Of a stretch of DNA of 50,393 nt, positions 1 through 9,300 are shown one piece after another. Numbering within the stretch: position 1 is the first letter of the stretch; each line of letters begins with the position of its first letter. A program made the position numbers and the translations under genes. Under the pieces are notes generated by a model. That model did no database searches. It saw only the letters and a program-made list of their open reading frames with translations, and had not been told where the DNA came from. This stretch comes from an uncultured Massilia sp. Its GTDB lineage: Bacteria; Pseudomonadota; Gammaproteobacteria; Burkholderiales; Burkholderiaceae. The DNA is taken from assembly GCA_946481275.1 (NCBI GenBank), contig CAMLMV010000050.1, positions 1 through 50,393 of the forward strand, given 5' to 3'.

Positions 1-1628
1 TTCTCGCCGTCTTCCTTCGTCCACCAGTTGCGCAGGTTGCCGTCGCCGTCGTACTGGGCGCCCTGGTCGTCGAACGCGTGGCTGATCTCGTGGCCGATGG
101 AGATGCCGACGGCGCCGTAGTTGATGGCCGGTTCGGCATCCGCGTCGTACAGCGGCGCCTGCAGGCGCGCGGCCGGGAACACGACTTCGTTCATCTCCGG
201 GCTGTAGTAGGCGTTCACGGTCTGCGGCGTCATGTGCCATTCGGCGCGGTCGACCGGCTTGCCCAGCTTGGCGACGGCGTAGCGGTGCGCGAATGCGCGC
301 GAACGCATCACGTTGCCGGCGAGGTCATCGCGCTTCACGGCCAGCGCCGAATAATCGCGCCACTTGTCCGGATAGCCCACCTTGACGGCGATCTTCGCCA
401 GCTTGGCCTGTGCCTGCTTCTTCGTCTCCGGGGTCATCCAGTCCAGCGTCTCGATGCTGTCCTTGTAGGCCAGCAGGAAGTTGTGGACCATCTCCTCGAC
501 CTGCCGCTTGCGCTCGGCCGGGAAGTAGTGCTCGACATAGACCTTGCCCACGACTTCGCCCAGGTCGCGGTTGATCTGCGCGATGGCCAGCTTTTCCGTC
601 GGCCGGTTGACCTTCGCGCCGGACAGCACCATGCCGCGGAATGCAAAGCTCTCGTCGACGAACGCCTGCGACAAATAAGGCGCGTAGGCGCTCAGCACGC
701 GGAACGTGAAGTACGACTTCCACGTGGCTACGGGCGTCGCGGCGACGATGCCGTCCAGCTTCTGCACATAGGTCGGCTGCTCGACGTTGACGGCGTCCGC
801 CTTGCCCGCGATGTCCTGTGCCTTCATCCACGCGGCCCAGTCGAAGCCCGGTGCCAGCGCCTTCAGTTGCGCGACCGTCAGCCTGTTGTACGTTTTCACC
901 GGATCGCGGTTCTCGACGGCGCTCCACTGCGCCTGCGCGAGCGCCGTCTCCAGCGCGACGATGCGCGCGGCCTGGCCCGCCGCATCCGGCTGGCCGGCCA
1001 GCGCCAGCAGTTTTTCCACGTGCGCCCGGTATTTGGCGCGCGTGTCGGCCAGCTTCGCGTCGTCCTGCAGATAGTAGTCGCGGTTGGGCATGCCGAGGCC
1101 GGACTGCGAGATCACGACGAGGTAGCGCGTGGACTGCCGGGCATCCTGCTGGACCGACATGGACAGCGGGCTGCCCGCGCCGATGGTATCGAAATGCGCG
1201 GCCAATGCGGCCAGCTGGCGCTTGTCCTTCAGCGCCGCAATGCGCGCCAGTTCCCCTTTCAACGGAGCGACGCCCAGCGCGTCGCGGTGCGCGCGGTCGA
1301 TGTAGCTGGCGTAGTAATCGCCCATCTTTTGCGTGTTCGAACCGGCTTTCGCTGTCTTGTCCTGCGCGGCCTGCTCGATCAGCGTGCGGATCTGCGTCTC
1401 GACGTTGTCCTGGGCCACGTTGAACGCACCCCAGCTGGCGCGGTCGGCCGGGATGTCGACGTCGTGCAGCCACTTGCCCTGCGAATAGCGGAAGAAATCG
1501 TCCTGCGGACGGACGGCCGGATCGACGGCGGCCTTGTCGACGCCGGAGGGTGCGGTAACGGCCGGGGCCGCGTAGGCCTGGCCTGCAAATACGCCCAGGA
1601 TAAGGGCGCTGCACAGAAGTCGTTTCAT
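1..1628 (-). CDS. M13 family zinc metallopeptidase (neprilysin/PepO-like), partial
   Basis: Exported endopeptidase of the neprilysin clan. It starts at the ATG at 1628 and runs off the left edge of the window, so the C-terminal third is missing. The N-terminus (MKRLLCSALILGVFAGQAYA) is a signal peptide, followed by the M13 N-terminal lobe (GVDKAAVDPAVRPQDDFFRY, NGxW-type segment GKWLHDVDIPADRASWG). The zinc site HEISH lies at 78-92, inside GISIGHEISHAFDDQG, the classic M13 motif; the second ligand motif (ExxxD) would lie beyond the window. A conserved substrate-binding segment NAYYSPEMNEVVFPAA precedes it. It is transcribed divergently from the CAP-domain gene, with about 100 bp between them. 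These enzymes usually act on short peptides in the periplasm or outside the cell; the substrate here is unknown. Confidence 0.93.
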   Translation of the reverse strand, partial: MKRLLCSALILGVFAGQAYAAPAVTAPSGVDKAAVDPAVRPQDDFFRYSQGKWLHDVDIPADRASWGAFNVAQDNVETQIRTLIEQAAQDKTAKAGSNTQKMGDYYASYIDRAHRDALGVAPLKGELARIAALKDKRQLAALAAHFDTIGAGSPLSMSVQQDARQSTRYLVVISQSGLGMPNRDYYLQDDAKLADTRAKYRAHVEKLLALAGQPDAAGQAARIVALETALAQAQWSAVENRDPVKTYNRLTVAQLKALAPGFDWAAWMKAQDIAGKADAVNVEQPTYVQKLDGIVAATPVATWKSYFTFRVLSAYAPYLSQAFVDESFAFRGMVLSGAKVNRPTEKLAIAQINRDLGEVVGKVYVEHYFPAERKRQVEEMVHNFLLAYKDSIETLDWMTPETKKQAQAKLAKIAVKVGYPDKWRDYSALAVKRDDLAGNVMRSRAFAHRYAVAKLGKPVDRAEWHMTPQTVNAYYSPEMNEVVFPAARLQAPLYDADAEPAINYGAVGISIGHEISHAFDDQGAQYDGDGNLRNWWTKEDGE

Positions 1629-1728
1629 GGTGTCTCCACGGTTGTGTAGGCTTGCGATGCTAAAGGAACCGTTGCCTGATGCCAAGCGCCCGGGCTGGCT
1701 GGAATTCCGCGCCGGCGTCCCCATCTGG

Positions 1729-2583
1729 ATGACGACCATGCCTGACCTCACCCGTCTCGTTCCGCTCGCGGCCGCGCTGGCCGTTACCGCCACGCCCGCG
1801 CGTGCGGACGAGCTCGCCAATCTGATCAATGACTACCGTGCGGCGCCCGGCACCTGCGACGGTGCTGCGGTCGCGCCGGTTGCGGCGCTGAACGTCGAAC
1901 CGGCCCTGTCGCGCATCCGCATCGGCCCCGGCACCTTCCTCGAATTCGCCCTGCAGCGCGCCGGCTACGAGGCCGCGCATGCCGAGGCGATCACAGTCAC
2001 GGGGCCGCCCGATGCGCGCGCGGCCATGGACGTCATCGCGCAAAAATACTGCCGCACCCTGCGCGCCGCGGCATTCTCTGCGGTGGGCACGACGCATATC
2101 GGCAACGACTGGCAGGTCGTGCTGGCGCGACCCATCGTGATCCCGCCGCTGCCCGAGTGGCCGGACGCGGGCCAGGACATCCTCGCGCTCGTGAACGCGG
2201 CGCGCGCACAGCCGCGCACGTGCGGCACGCAGGCGTTCGGTCCGGCCCGCCCGCTCGCGTGGAATCCGCTGCTGGGCCAGGCCGCCCTCGTGCACAGCAC
2301 GGACATGGCGCAGAAGCGCTACTTCAACCACAAGCAACCGGACGGCAGCGTCGCCGCCGACAGGGCCACGCAAGCCGGCTACCGCTGGGCGCGCGTCGGC
2401 GAAAACATCGCGTCGGGCCAGCGCACGCCCGAGGAAGCGGTCGCATCCTGGCTGGACAGTCCCGGCCACTGCGCCAACCTCATGAACCCGACGTTCACGG
2501 AAATGGGCGCGGCCTACGCGATCAATCCGCACAACCGCAACCGCACCGCCTACTGGACGCAAGTCTTCGGCACCCCGCGTTGA
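1729..2583 (+). CDS. Secreted CAP (SCP/PR-1/YkwD-like) domain protein with a degenerate second copy
   Basis: 284 residues from the ATG at 1729; a second ATG at 1738 is also possible. An in-frame extension to 1627 would place charged, non-signal residues in front, so the shorter start is preferred because it gives a clean signal peptide (LTRLVPLAAALAVTATPARA). The C-terminal half is a full CAP domain: DILALVNAARAQPRTCG, HSTDMAQKRYFNHKQPDG, RVGENIASG, ASWLDSPGHCANLMNP and YWTQVFG, with both conserved His residues. The N-terminal half (LANLINDYRAAPGTCDG) looks like a second copy that kept the opening helix but lost the His motifs. Bacterial CAP proteins are secreted; their biochemical role is poorly known. 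Confidence 0.88.
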   Translation: MTTMPDLTRLVPLAAALAVTATPARADELANLINDYRAAPGTCDGAAVAPVAALNVEPALSRIRIGPGTFLEFALQRAGYEAAHAEAITVTGPPDARAAMDVIAQKYCRTLRAAAFSAVGTTHIGNDWQVVLARPIVIPPLPEWPDAGQDILALVNAARAQPRTCGTQAFGPARPLAWNPLLGQAALVHSTDMAQKRYFNHKQPDGSVAADRATQAGYRWARVGENIASGQRTPEEAVASWLDSPGHCANLMNPTFTEMGAAYAINPHNRNRTAYWTQVFGTPR

Positions 2584-2622
2584 TCATTAATCCAGGCTAT
2601 GGCGTTCATGTAAACGAACATA

Positions 2623-2651
2623 TTGCGCACAATTTAATTGCGCGCTATAGT
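2623..2651 (+). promoter_or_regulatory. ohrR promoter with embedded OhrR-type operator
   Basis: TTGCGC (2623-2628), a 17-bp spacer, then TATAGT (2646-2651). The spacer holds an inverted repeat GCGCACAATT-T-AATTGCGCGC (2625-2645), 10+1+10 with one mismatch. Its CAATTTAATTG core resembles known OhrR operators. Binding there would block RNA polymerase, consistent with autorepression relieved by organic peroxides. The operator role is inferred from the motif and position. Confidence 0.75.
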
Positions 2652-2658
2652 TCAACCC

Positions 2659-3108
2659 ATGGAAACGAACGACGCAAACGCAGCGCTCCTGCTCGACAAC
2701 CAGTTGTGCTTCGCACTCCACTCGGCATCGCTGGCGATGACGAAGGTGTACAAGCCGCACCTGGACAAGCTGGGCGTGACGTATCCGCAGTACCTGGTGC
2801 TGCTGGTGCTGTGGGAGCGCGACGGCTTGACCGTGTCGGACATCGGCGAGCGCCTGTACCTCGATTCCGGGACGTTGACCCCGCTGTTGAAGCGGCTGGA
2901 GGCGCAAGGCCTGGTCGACCGCTCCCGCGATCCGCAGGACGAGCGCCGCGTGGTGATCCGGCTGACGGCGGCAGCGCGTGCGCTGAAGAAACAGGCGGCC
3001 GGCATCCCGGCCTGCATCCTGGGCGCCACCGGTTGCGACGTGCAGGAAGTTGTAAGACTCGTCGGCGAGATCAGGACGATGCGCGACAGGCTCGCCGCCG
3101 CGACATGA
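2659..3108 (+). CDS. ohrR: OhrR, MarR-family organic-peroxide-sensing repressor
   Basis: 149 residues from the ATG at 2659. The N-terminal LLLDNQLCFALHSAS carries Cys17, matching the peroxide-sensing cysteine of OhrR proteins. The winged helix follows: LTVSDIGERLYLDSGTLTPL (recognition region), then LEAQGLVDRSRDPQDERRV (wing). OhrR represses ohr until the Cys is oxidised by organic hydroperoxides. The ohr gene follows 44 bp downstream on the same strand. There is no Shine-Dalgarno ahead of the start, and the -10 box ends 7 nt before the ATG, so the message may be leaderless. An alternative in-frame start at 2638 would sit inside the operator and is unlikely. Confidence 0.93.
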   Translation: METNDANAALLLDNQLCFALHSASLAMTKVYKPHLDKLGVTYPQYLVLLVLWERDGLTVSDIGERLYLDSGTLTPLLKRLEAQGLVDRSRDPQDERRVVIRLTAAARALKKQAAGIPACILGATGCDVQEVVRLVGEIRTMRDRLAAAT

Positions 3109-3152
3109 AGATTTATGTGCAGTACGAACTCAACCACTGAAAGGGTAATGCG

Positions 3153-3581
3153 ATGACCACCAAACTCGATAAAGTCCTGTACACCGCCAAGGCACACACC
3201 ACCGGCGGCCGCGAAGGCACCTCCCGCACCGACGACGGCCTGCTGGACGTCCGCCTGGCGCCGCCGAAGGAAATGGGCGGCAAGGGCGACGCCACGAACC
3301 CGGAGCAACTGTTCGCCGCGGGCTACTCGGCCTGCTTCATGGGCGCCATCAAGTTCGTCGCCGGCCAGAAGAAAGTCGCCGTCCCGGCCGACGCATCGAT
3401 CGACGCCAGCGTCTCGATCGGCCCGATCCCGAACGGTTTCGGCCTGGCCGTCGAACTGGCCGTGAGCCTGCCGGGCCTGGACCGCGCCGTGGCGCAGGAC
3501 CTGGTCGACGCGGCCCACATCGTGTGCCCGTACTCGAACGCGACCCGCGGCAATATCGACGTCAAGCTGAGCCTGATCTAA
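3153..3581 (+). CDS. ohr: Ohr, organic hydroperoxide resistance peroxidase (OsmC superfamily)
   Basis: 142 residues, the full family length. Ohr reduces organic and fatty-acid hydroperoxides in the cytoplasm using two cysteines recycled by lipoylated proteins. Both are present: Cys61 in FAAGYSACFMGA (peroxidatic) and Cys125 in AAHIVCPYSNATRGN (resolving). The catalytic Arg20 (TTGGREG) and Glu51 (NPEQLF) are also visible. It is preceded by an AAAGGG ribosome site and lies directly downstream of ohrR, so it is probably controlled by the same operator. A hairpin terminator follows. Confidence 0.96.
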   Translation: MTTKLDKVLYTAKAHTTGGREGTSRTDDGLLDVRLAPPKEMGGKGDATNPEQLFAAGYSACFMGAIKFVAGQKKVAVPADASIDASVSIGPIPNGFGLAVELAVSLPGLDRAVAQDLVDAAHIVCPYSNATRGNIDVKLSLI

Positions 3582-3602
3582 GGTTTGCATACGTAGAACA
3601 GG

Positions 3603-3632
3603 GGCGCCACTCTTGATGAGATGGCGTCTTTT
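3603..3632 (+). terminator. Rho-independent terminator after ohr
   Basis: The arms GCGCCA-CTC (3604-3612) and GAG-A-TGGCGT (3618-3627) form a hairpin around TTGAT with one bulge and one G-U pair, followed by TTTT just after. It sits 22 bp past the ohr stop and faces the convergent toxin gene. Confidence 0.55.
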
Positions 3633-3634
3633 GG

Positions 3635-4312
3635 TCACCGTCCCTGACTGAGCAGGTCGGGGATGCGGTCCGCCAGCGCCGGGTTCATGTGCATCTTCTG
3701 CAGGCACTGCACCAGGTATCCTCGCTCGGCAACCAGATCGAGTGCACTCTGGAAGGCATGGTCGACCGATGCGCCGTACGCCTGCCGTGCCTTTTCCCAA
3801 GCGTCGGAGGGGACACGTCCCCAATGCCCGATCATCATCGCCAGATCGATGATGTCCCTGCTCGCAACAGCCTTGTCGTTATACCGGTCGGTATTCGCCA
3901 GCAGCTTTTCAGCGTACATGTCCGTTCGGCTGAGCGTGGGCACGCCGGTCGCCGGATCGATGAAACCGTCGATGTGGATTCGCCCTTCGCTGACGATTTC
4001 AAATTTCACAGGCACGCCGTCGGACAACAGGAACGTCCGGATGCCGTAGCGATCCGCCCTCACTTCACGCGCAAGTTCGACGGGCCGCGCAAAAATCGCG
4101 CCAAGTGAAACGTTAGTGATCGTATTGCGCAATTCCCGATAACCGTCCTGGGATGCGCACAGAAAGTCGATGTCGATCGATTCCCTGTATTCGTCCAATG
4201 CCAGGACGATGGCGGTGCCCTCGCCGAAAAAACAGTTGTTCCGGCCGAGGAAATCGGCGTCGAGTGCCGTCAGCAATGATTGAATGCGATTGTGATGAGC
4301 ACGCTTAAACAT
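3635..4312 (-). CDS. AbiEii/AbiGii-type nucleotidyltransferase toxin-like protein
   Basis: 225 residues. The N-terminal region carries the nucleotidyltransferase signature FFGEGTAIVLALDEYRESID followed by IDFLC, a G-[GE]-T-A...S-x-D-I-D-F pattern typical of the AbiEii/MenT-like fold. A second conserved block (TDMYAEKLLANTDRYNDKA, then RDIIDLAMMIGHWG) matches the K...D/R...K-RDxxDL motif of these proteins. AbiEii members are the toxin half of type IV-style toxin-antitoxin or phage-abortive-infection pairs. The start codon overlaps the end of the upstream 72-residue gene by 8 bp, indicating translational coupling. The first position of the usual GGT motif is occupied by Glu (GEGT). Family assignment is good; toxicity is inferred. 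Confidence 0.8.
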   Translation of the reverse strand: MFKRAHHNRIQSLLTALDADFLGRNNCFFGEGTAIVLALDEYRESIDIDFLCASQDGYRELRNTITNVSLGAIFARPVELAREVRADRYGIRTFLLSDGVPVKFEIVSEGRIHIDGFIDPATGVPTLSRTDMYAEKLLANTDRYNDKAVASRDIIDLAMMIGHWGRVPSDAWEKARQAYGASVDHAFQSALDLVAERGYLVQCLQKMHMNPALADRIPDLLSQGR

Positions 4313-4523
4313 TCATCAGGCCGTGACCGTAGACCTGCGTCAGACGCACGATCATGTCACGTTCACGCGGCTGCAGCCGATCTTCTTCGACAAAACGCCA
4401 GTTGGCTTCGTAAAGCGCGAACGCGTCCTCGCCCGTGATGACATCATCGGGCAGGCGGTTCCAGGCAATCAGGGCCAGTTGAGGAAAGTCCCTGATAACA
4501 ATCTTATCGAAAGCCGGCGTCAT
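4305..4523 (-). CDS. Small protein, putative antitoxin partner
   Basis: 72 residues, acidic and helical in appearance, with no recognised domain (IAWNRLPDDVITGEDAFALY, QPRERDMIVRLTQVYGHGLM). It is the first gene of a two-gene unit with the AbiEii-like nucleotidyltransferase and overlaps it by 8 bp, the order (small partner first) seen in many toxin-antitoxin pairs. It lacks the winged-helix AbiEi antitoxin domain, so if it is an antitoxin it is of another type. Function is inferred only from position and size. Confidence 0.55.
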   Translation of the reverse strand: MTPAFDKIVIRDFPQLALIAWNRLPDDVITGEDAFALYEANWRFVEEDRLQPRERDMIVRLTQVYGHGLMNV

Positions 4524-4664
4524 AAGAAGATTATGGGCGCCTGTCGTGGAAACTTCAACCGGCGCACCACGAGGCGCCCCGACACAGCATCAGACAATAG
4601 TCTTTCTCACAACTAAACCCCGGAAAGATTAATTTTAACTATTATATCCATATAAACGGATAGT

Positions 4665-4736
4665 TTGCCTGAATGCCCATCAGGCTCTATCATGGTCATG
4701 AATAGATCACAACTATCGATTAATATTCATCGATAG
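4665..4736 (+). promoter_or_regulatory. katA upstream region: sigma70-like promoter and OxyR-like dyad
   Basis: TTGCCT (4665-4670), 17 bp, TATCAT (4688-4693) forms a plausible sigma70 promoter. Downstream, ATAG-N7-CTAT (4702-4716) matches half of the OxyR consensus and runs into a perfect inverted repeat CTATCGAT-N8-ATCGATAG (4713-4736). A second possible -10 (TAATAT, 4721-4726) lies in the dyad spacer. Peroxide control of a catalase gene would be expected; which promoter is used cannot be told by eye. Confidence 0.5.
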
Positions 4737-4757
4737 CTTAACCATGAAAGAGCCGCC

Positions 4758-6212
4758 ATGACCCAACTGACCACCGCCTCCGGCATTCCCGTCACCGACA
4801 ACCAGAACTCGATCACGGCCGGTCCGCGCGGCCCCGTGCTGCTGCAGGACTTCCACCTGATCGAAAAACTGCAGCACTTCAACCGCGAGCGCATCCCCGA
4901 GCGCGTCGTGCACGCGAAGGGTTCGGGCGCGTACGGCACCTTCACGGTCACCCACGACATCAGCAAGTACACGAAGGCGAAACTGTTCGCGGCCGTCGGC
5001 AAGGAGACGGAAACGTTCCTGCGCTTCTCGACCGTCGGCGGCGAAAAGGGCTCGGCCGATACCGAGCGCGATCCGCGCGGTTTCGCCCTGCGCTTCTACA
5101 CCGAGGAAGGCAACTGGGACCTGGTCGGCAACAACACCCCGACCTTCTTCCTGAAGGACGGCATCAAGTTCCCGGACTTCATCCACACGCAGAAACGCGA
5201 CCCGCAGACGAACCTGAAATCCGCGCAGAACGTGTGGGACTTCTGGAGCAAGGCCCCGGAAAGCCTGCACCAGGTGACGATCCTGTTCTCGGACCGCGGC
5301 ACGCCGGACGGCTACCGCCACATGGACGGCTTCGGCAGCCACACCTACAGCCTGATCAACGACGCGGGCGAACGCGTGTGGGTCAAGTGGCACTTCAAGA
5401 CCCTGCAGGGCATTAAAAACCTGACGGCAGCGGAAGCCCAGCGCCTGGCCGGCGTCGACCCGGACTATGCGCAGCGCGACCTGTTCAACGCCATCGCCAC
5501 GGGCGACTACCCGCGCTGGAGCGTGGAAATCCAGGTAATGGACGACACCCAGCGCGCCGCCTGGGAAGCGAAGACCGGCTGGGACGCGTTTGACCTGACC
5601 AAGGTGTGGCCGCAGGGCGAGTTCCCGCGCATCCCCGTCGGCATCCTGGAACTGAACCGCAACCCGGACAATTACCACGCCGACGTCGAGCAGGCCGCCC
5701 TGTCGCCGTCGAACATCGTGCCGGGCATGGGCTACAGCCCGGACAAGATGCTGCAGGCGCGCCTGTTCGCCTACCACGACGCCCAGCTGTACCGTGTCGG
5801 CACGAACCACCAGCACCTGCCGGTGAACCGTCCGCGCTGCCCGTTCCACAACCAGCAGCGCGACGGCGCGATGGCCATCGCCAACGGCGGCGCGGCCCCC
5901 AACTATGACCCGGTTCGTGCGGACGTGCCGGCCACCGGCGGCTTCGGCCACGGCGACGCCGGCTGGCCGGTCGAAGGCAACGCGGGCCGCTATGACACCC
6001 GCGCCACCGACGACCACTTCACGCAAGCGGGCAACCTGTTCCGCCTGCTCACGGAAGAAGGCAAGCGCAACCTGATCGCCAACATCGCCGGATCGCTGTC
6101 CGGCGCGGACGCCGTCACGCAGGATCGCCAGATCGGCCATTTCCTGAAAGCGGACCCGGCGTATGGCCAGGGCGTGGCGGAGGCGATCCGCCAGCTGCAG
6201 AACAAGGCGTAA
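4758..6212 (+). CDS. katA: Monofunctional haem catalase (KatA, small-subunit type)
   Basis: 484 residues, the usual length of small-subunit (clade 3) catalases. It disproportionates hydrogen peroxide to water and oxygen. The active-site His52 is in RVVHAKGSGAYG; the distal Asn is in LVGNNTPTFF; the proximal haem-binding Tyr is in RLFAYHDAQLYRVG. The N-terminal segment TTASGIPVTDNQNSITAG and the RGPVLLQDF block are characteristic. A purine-rich ribosome site (GAAAGAG) precedes the ATG. The gene stands alone with a strong terminator after it. It belongs functionally with the nearby ohr genes: peroxide defence within 3 kb. Confidence 0.97.
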   Translation: MTQLTTASGIPVTDNQNSITAGPRGPVLLQDFHLIEKLQHFNRERIPERVVHAKGSGAYGTFTVTHDISKYTKAKLFAAVGKETETFLRFSTVGGEKGSADTERDPRGFALRFYTEEGNWDLVGNNTPTFFLKDGIKFPDFIHTQKRDPQTNLKSAQNVWDFWSKAPESLHQVTILFSDRGTPDGYRHMDGFGSHTYSLINDAGERVWVKWHFKTLQGIKNLTAAEAQRLAGVDPDYAQRDLFNAIATGDYPRWSVEIQVMDDTQRAAWEAKTGWDAFDLTKVWPQGEFPRIPVGILELNRNPDNYHADVEQAALSPSNIVPGMGYSPDKMLQARLFAYHDAQLYRVGTNHQHLPVNRPRCPFHNQQRDGAMAIANGGAAPNYDPVRADVPATGGFGHGDAGWPVEGNAGRYDTRATDDHFTQAGNLFRLLTEEGKRNLIANIAGSLSGADAVTQDRQIGHFLKADPAYGQGVAEAIRQLQNKA

Positions 6213-6231
6213 GCGTAAATCACTCCCGACG

Positions 6232-6267
6232 ACGGGCCGGACGGCGATGCTGTCCGGCCCGTTTTTT
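6232..6267 (+). terminator. Rho-independent terminator after katA
   Basis: A perfect stem CGGGCCGGAC / GTCCGGCCCG (6233-6242 and 6252-6261) with a 9-nt loop, followed by six T residues. It lies 20 bp after the katA stop. Confidence 0.92.
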
Positions 6268-6305
6268 GTTTTCAATAGGTTGTGGACATTATTGCCGAGA
6301 TGCGT

Positions 6306-6341
6306 AATAGTTTCGTATTTACAAAATAAAATGCAATAATG
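6306..6341 (+). promoter_or_regulatory. Leader shared by the two RTX genes, copy 1
   Basis: AATAGTT...TAT...AAAA...AAATGCAATAATG directly precedes and includes the start of the first RTX gene; nearly the same element lies at 11673-11709 ahead of the second. No Shine-Dalgarno is visible. The end contains ATG-CAA-TAA overlapping the start codon (TAATG), a two-codon mini-frame. Conservation beyond the start codon suggests function, or simply shared ancestry. Confidence 0.45.
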
Positions 6342-9300
6342 ACCACTCCCGACCTTCCGCCCCAACTGATCGACGGCCCCGACGATGGGCAGCTGGTCGA
6401 TGCCGACCTCGTGTTCACGTTCAGCGAGCCGATCCAGGCCGGCACCGGCAAGATCACGCTGGCCGCCAACAATACGGGCGCGGTGGCATTTTCAGAAGAC
6501 ATCACCGGCAGCGCCGTGCACATCGCCGGCAACACCGTGACGTTGCACCTGCCGCAGCACCTCGCCTACGGCACCTATTATTTCGCCACGTTCGACGGGA
6601 CCGCGATCCAGGACCTGACGGGGCATCCGCTTGGCACCAATGCCACGGTCACCTTCCTCTCCGGCCTCAGTCCGGTCCCCGTCAATCTCACCGGCACGGA
6701 CGCCGGCGGTACGCTGCACGGCAGCGACCAGGGCGACACGCTGACCGGCGGCACCGGTTCCGACATCATCTACGGCCACGACGGCAACGACCTGATCCAC
6801 GGCGGCAATGGGCCCGCGGGCACGTATAGGGACGACCAGATACAGGGCGGCGCCGGCGACGACACGGTCTACGGCGATGCCGGCAACGACAACCTGCAGG
6901 GCGGCACCGGCAACGACTGGCTGATCGGCGGCGACGGCAGCGACGCCCTGTATGGCGACGACGGCAACGACCTGCTCGAAGGCGGCGCCGGCAACGACGA
7001 ATTGTACGCCGTCAACGGCCTCGACACGCTGCGCGGGGGCGACGGCGACGACACCCTCGCGGGCTACCACCTGGGCGTACTGGACGGCGGCGCCGGCAAC
7101 GACCGGCTCTCCGGCCATGACGGTATCGACTACACCGGCGGCACCGGCGCCGACCGGATCGTCGTCAACATGGATTCCACGAGCGGCGTCGGATCGCACA
7201 TCGACGCCGGCGACGGCAACGACACGATCCACCTCGATCTCGCGACCGATACCGACACCCACGTCACCGTGACGGGCGGCGCCGGCAGCGACACGGTCGA
7301 ACTGGCGGCGATCTTCCTGACGCCTGCGGGTGCGAACGCGCGCGTCGACGTCAGCGACTTCACGCCCGGCAGCGGCGGCGACCTCATCGACCTGATCAGC
7401 CTGCTGCCCTACGCCAAACAGGGCAACCCGTTCACGGCCGGTGTCGTGCGCTTGCAGGCGGACGGCGCCGACACGCTCGTGCAGGTCAAGCAGACCCTTC
7501 CCTACACGGACTGGCAGACGGTCCTGCATTTGGCGCACGTCACACCCGATCAACTGACGGCCGCCAATTTCACGGGCGGCATCGATCCGCGCGGCGGCAC
7601 GATGGGCATGACCGTCACCGGCACCGACCAGGCGGACACGGTCAATGGCCAGATCCTGGACGACACGCTCAGCGGCCTGGGCGGCAACGACACGCTCGAT
7701 GGCAGCCGCGGCAACGACGTGCTGGACGGGGGCGATGGCGACGACGAGATGCGCGGCGGCGACGGCGACGATACGTTGACCGGCGGCCTCGGCAACGATC
7801 ACCTGATGGACCAGGATGGCGCCAACCACATGAGCGGCGGCGCCGGCGACGACTGGCTCGTGGCCAGTTCGCTGGCCGCCAGCGTGCTCGACGGTGGGGC
7901 CGGCAACGACACCCTGCAGGACGCCAACGGCGCCGATACGATACTCGGCGGAGACGGCGACGACAGCATCACGTACTGGAGCAGCCCCATCCTCAACCAG
8001 GACCGTGCCGTGAGCGTGGACGGTGGCGAGGGCCGCGACACGATCGGGCTCGGGACGCGCGAACACACCACGATCGCGATCGCGGGCGGCCACGGTGCCG
8101 ACCTGTTCCGCTTCGACGCCCAGGCGGACACCGGCACCGTCACGATCACCGATTTCAGCACGGCCGAAGGCGACGTGCTCGACCTGCACTTCCTGCTGCC
8201 GTCGGGCCTGAACGGCAATCCGTTCGGCGCCAGCGGCTACCTGAAGGCCGAGCAGGCCGGCAACGACGTCCACCTCCTCATCGACCGCGACGGCGCCGCC
8301 GGCACGACATACGGTTTCACGCCGTTGCTGACGCTGCAGAACACGACCCTGTCCAGCCTGACGCCGGCCGCGTTCCTGAACGGCTACGATGTCAGCGGCA
8401 GCAACGCCGGCCGCCACCTGACCGGCACGAACGGCGACGACGTGCTCAAGGGCGGCGCGCTCGACGACACGATCGCGGGCGGCGACGGCCGTGACGCCAT
8501 CTACGGCGGCGCCGGCGACGACCTGCTGCAGGGCGGCGACGAAAGCGTGCCGGGCCCCGGCGACACGATCTACGGTGACCTCGGCAACGACACCCTCGAC
8601 GGCGGCGCCGGCAGCGACAGCCTGCGCGGCGACGATGGCAACGATTCGCTGCTGGGCGGCCTGGGTGCCGACACGCTGGAGGGCGGCACGGGCAACGACA
8701 CGCTGGTGGGCGGCGACGGCAACGACCTCCTCACCGACGGCGACGGCGCCAACCTGCTCGACGGCGGCGCGGGCGACGACCGGCTCATCGGCTTCGGCAG
8801 CGGGACCGGCACGTTCTCCACGCATGGCGACACGACGCTCGACGGCGGCGCCGGCAACGACACGCTCACGGCCGCCAACGCGGACGACGTCGTGCACGGC
8901 GGCACGGGCAACGACAGCATCTGGATCGACTTCACCGACGCCAGGGCGCACCACGTGACGGTCGACGGCGGCGACGGCAACGGCAACGACGTCATCGTCG
9001 TCACGCACGAGCCGTCGGGCGTCATCGGCACCGTCGAGGCGACGGGCGGCGCGGGACGCGACATGTACGGCTGGGCGGCCTACGGCTGGTTCGCGCCGGA
9101 CGCGCTGACCATCAAGGATTTCCAGGCCGGCGCAGGCGGCGACGTGCTGGACGTGCTGTCGGCGCTGACCGGCGTGACGCGGAACCCGTTCGCCACCGGT
9201 CACGCGCGCCTGGTCGCCAGCGGCGCCGACACGCTGCTGCAGGTCGACCTGGACGGCGCGGACGGGTCGTCCGGCTTCGTTACCCTGGCCGTGCTGAAGG

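Noticed and set aside
4744..4761. Five-codon upstream frame (MKEPP) whose stop overlaps the katA start
   Set aside because: It arises from the ribosome site and nearby ATG by chance; no second instance or conservation can be seen here.
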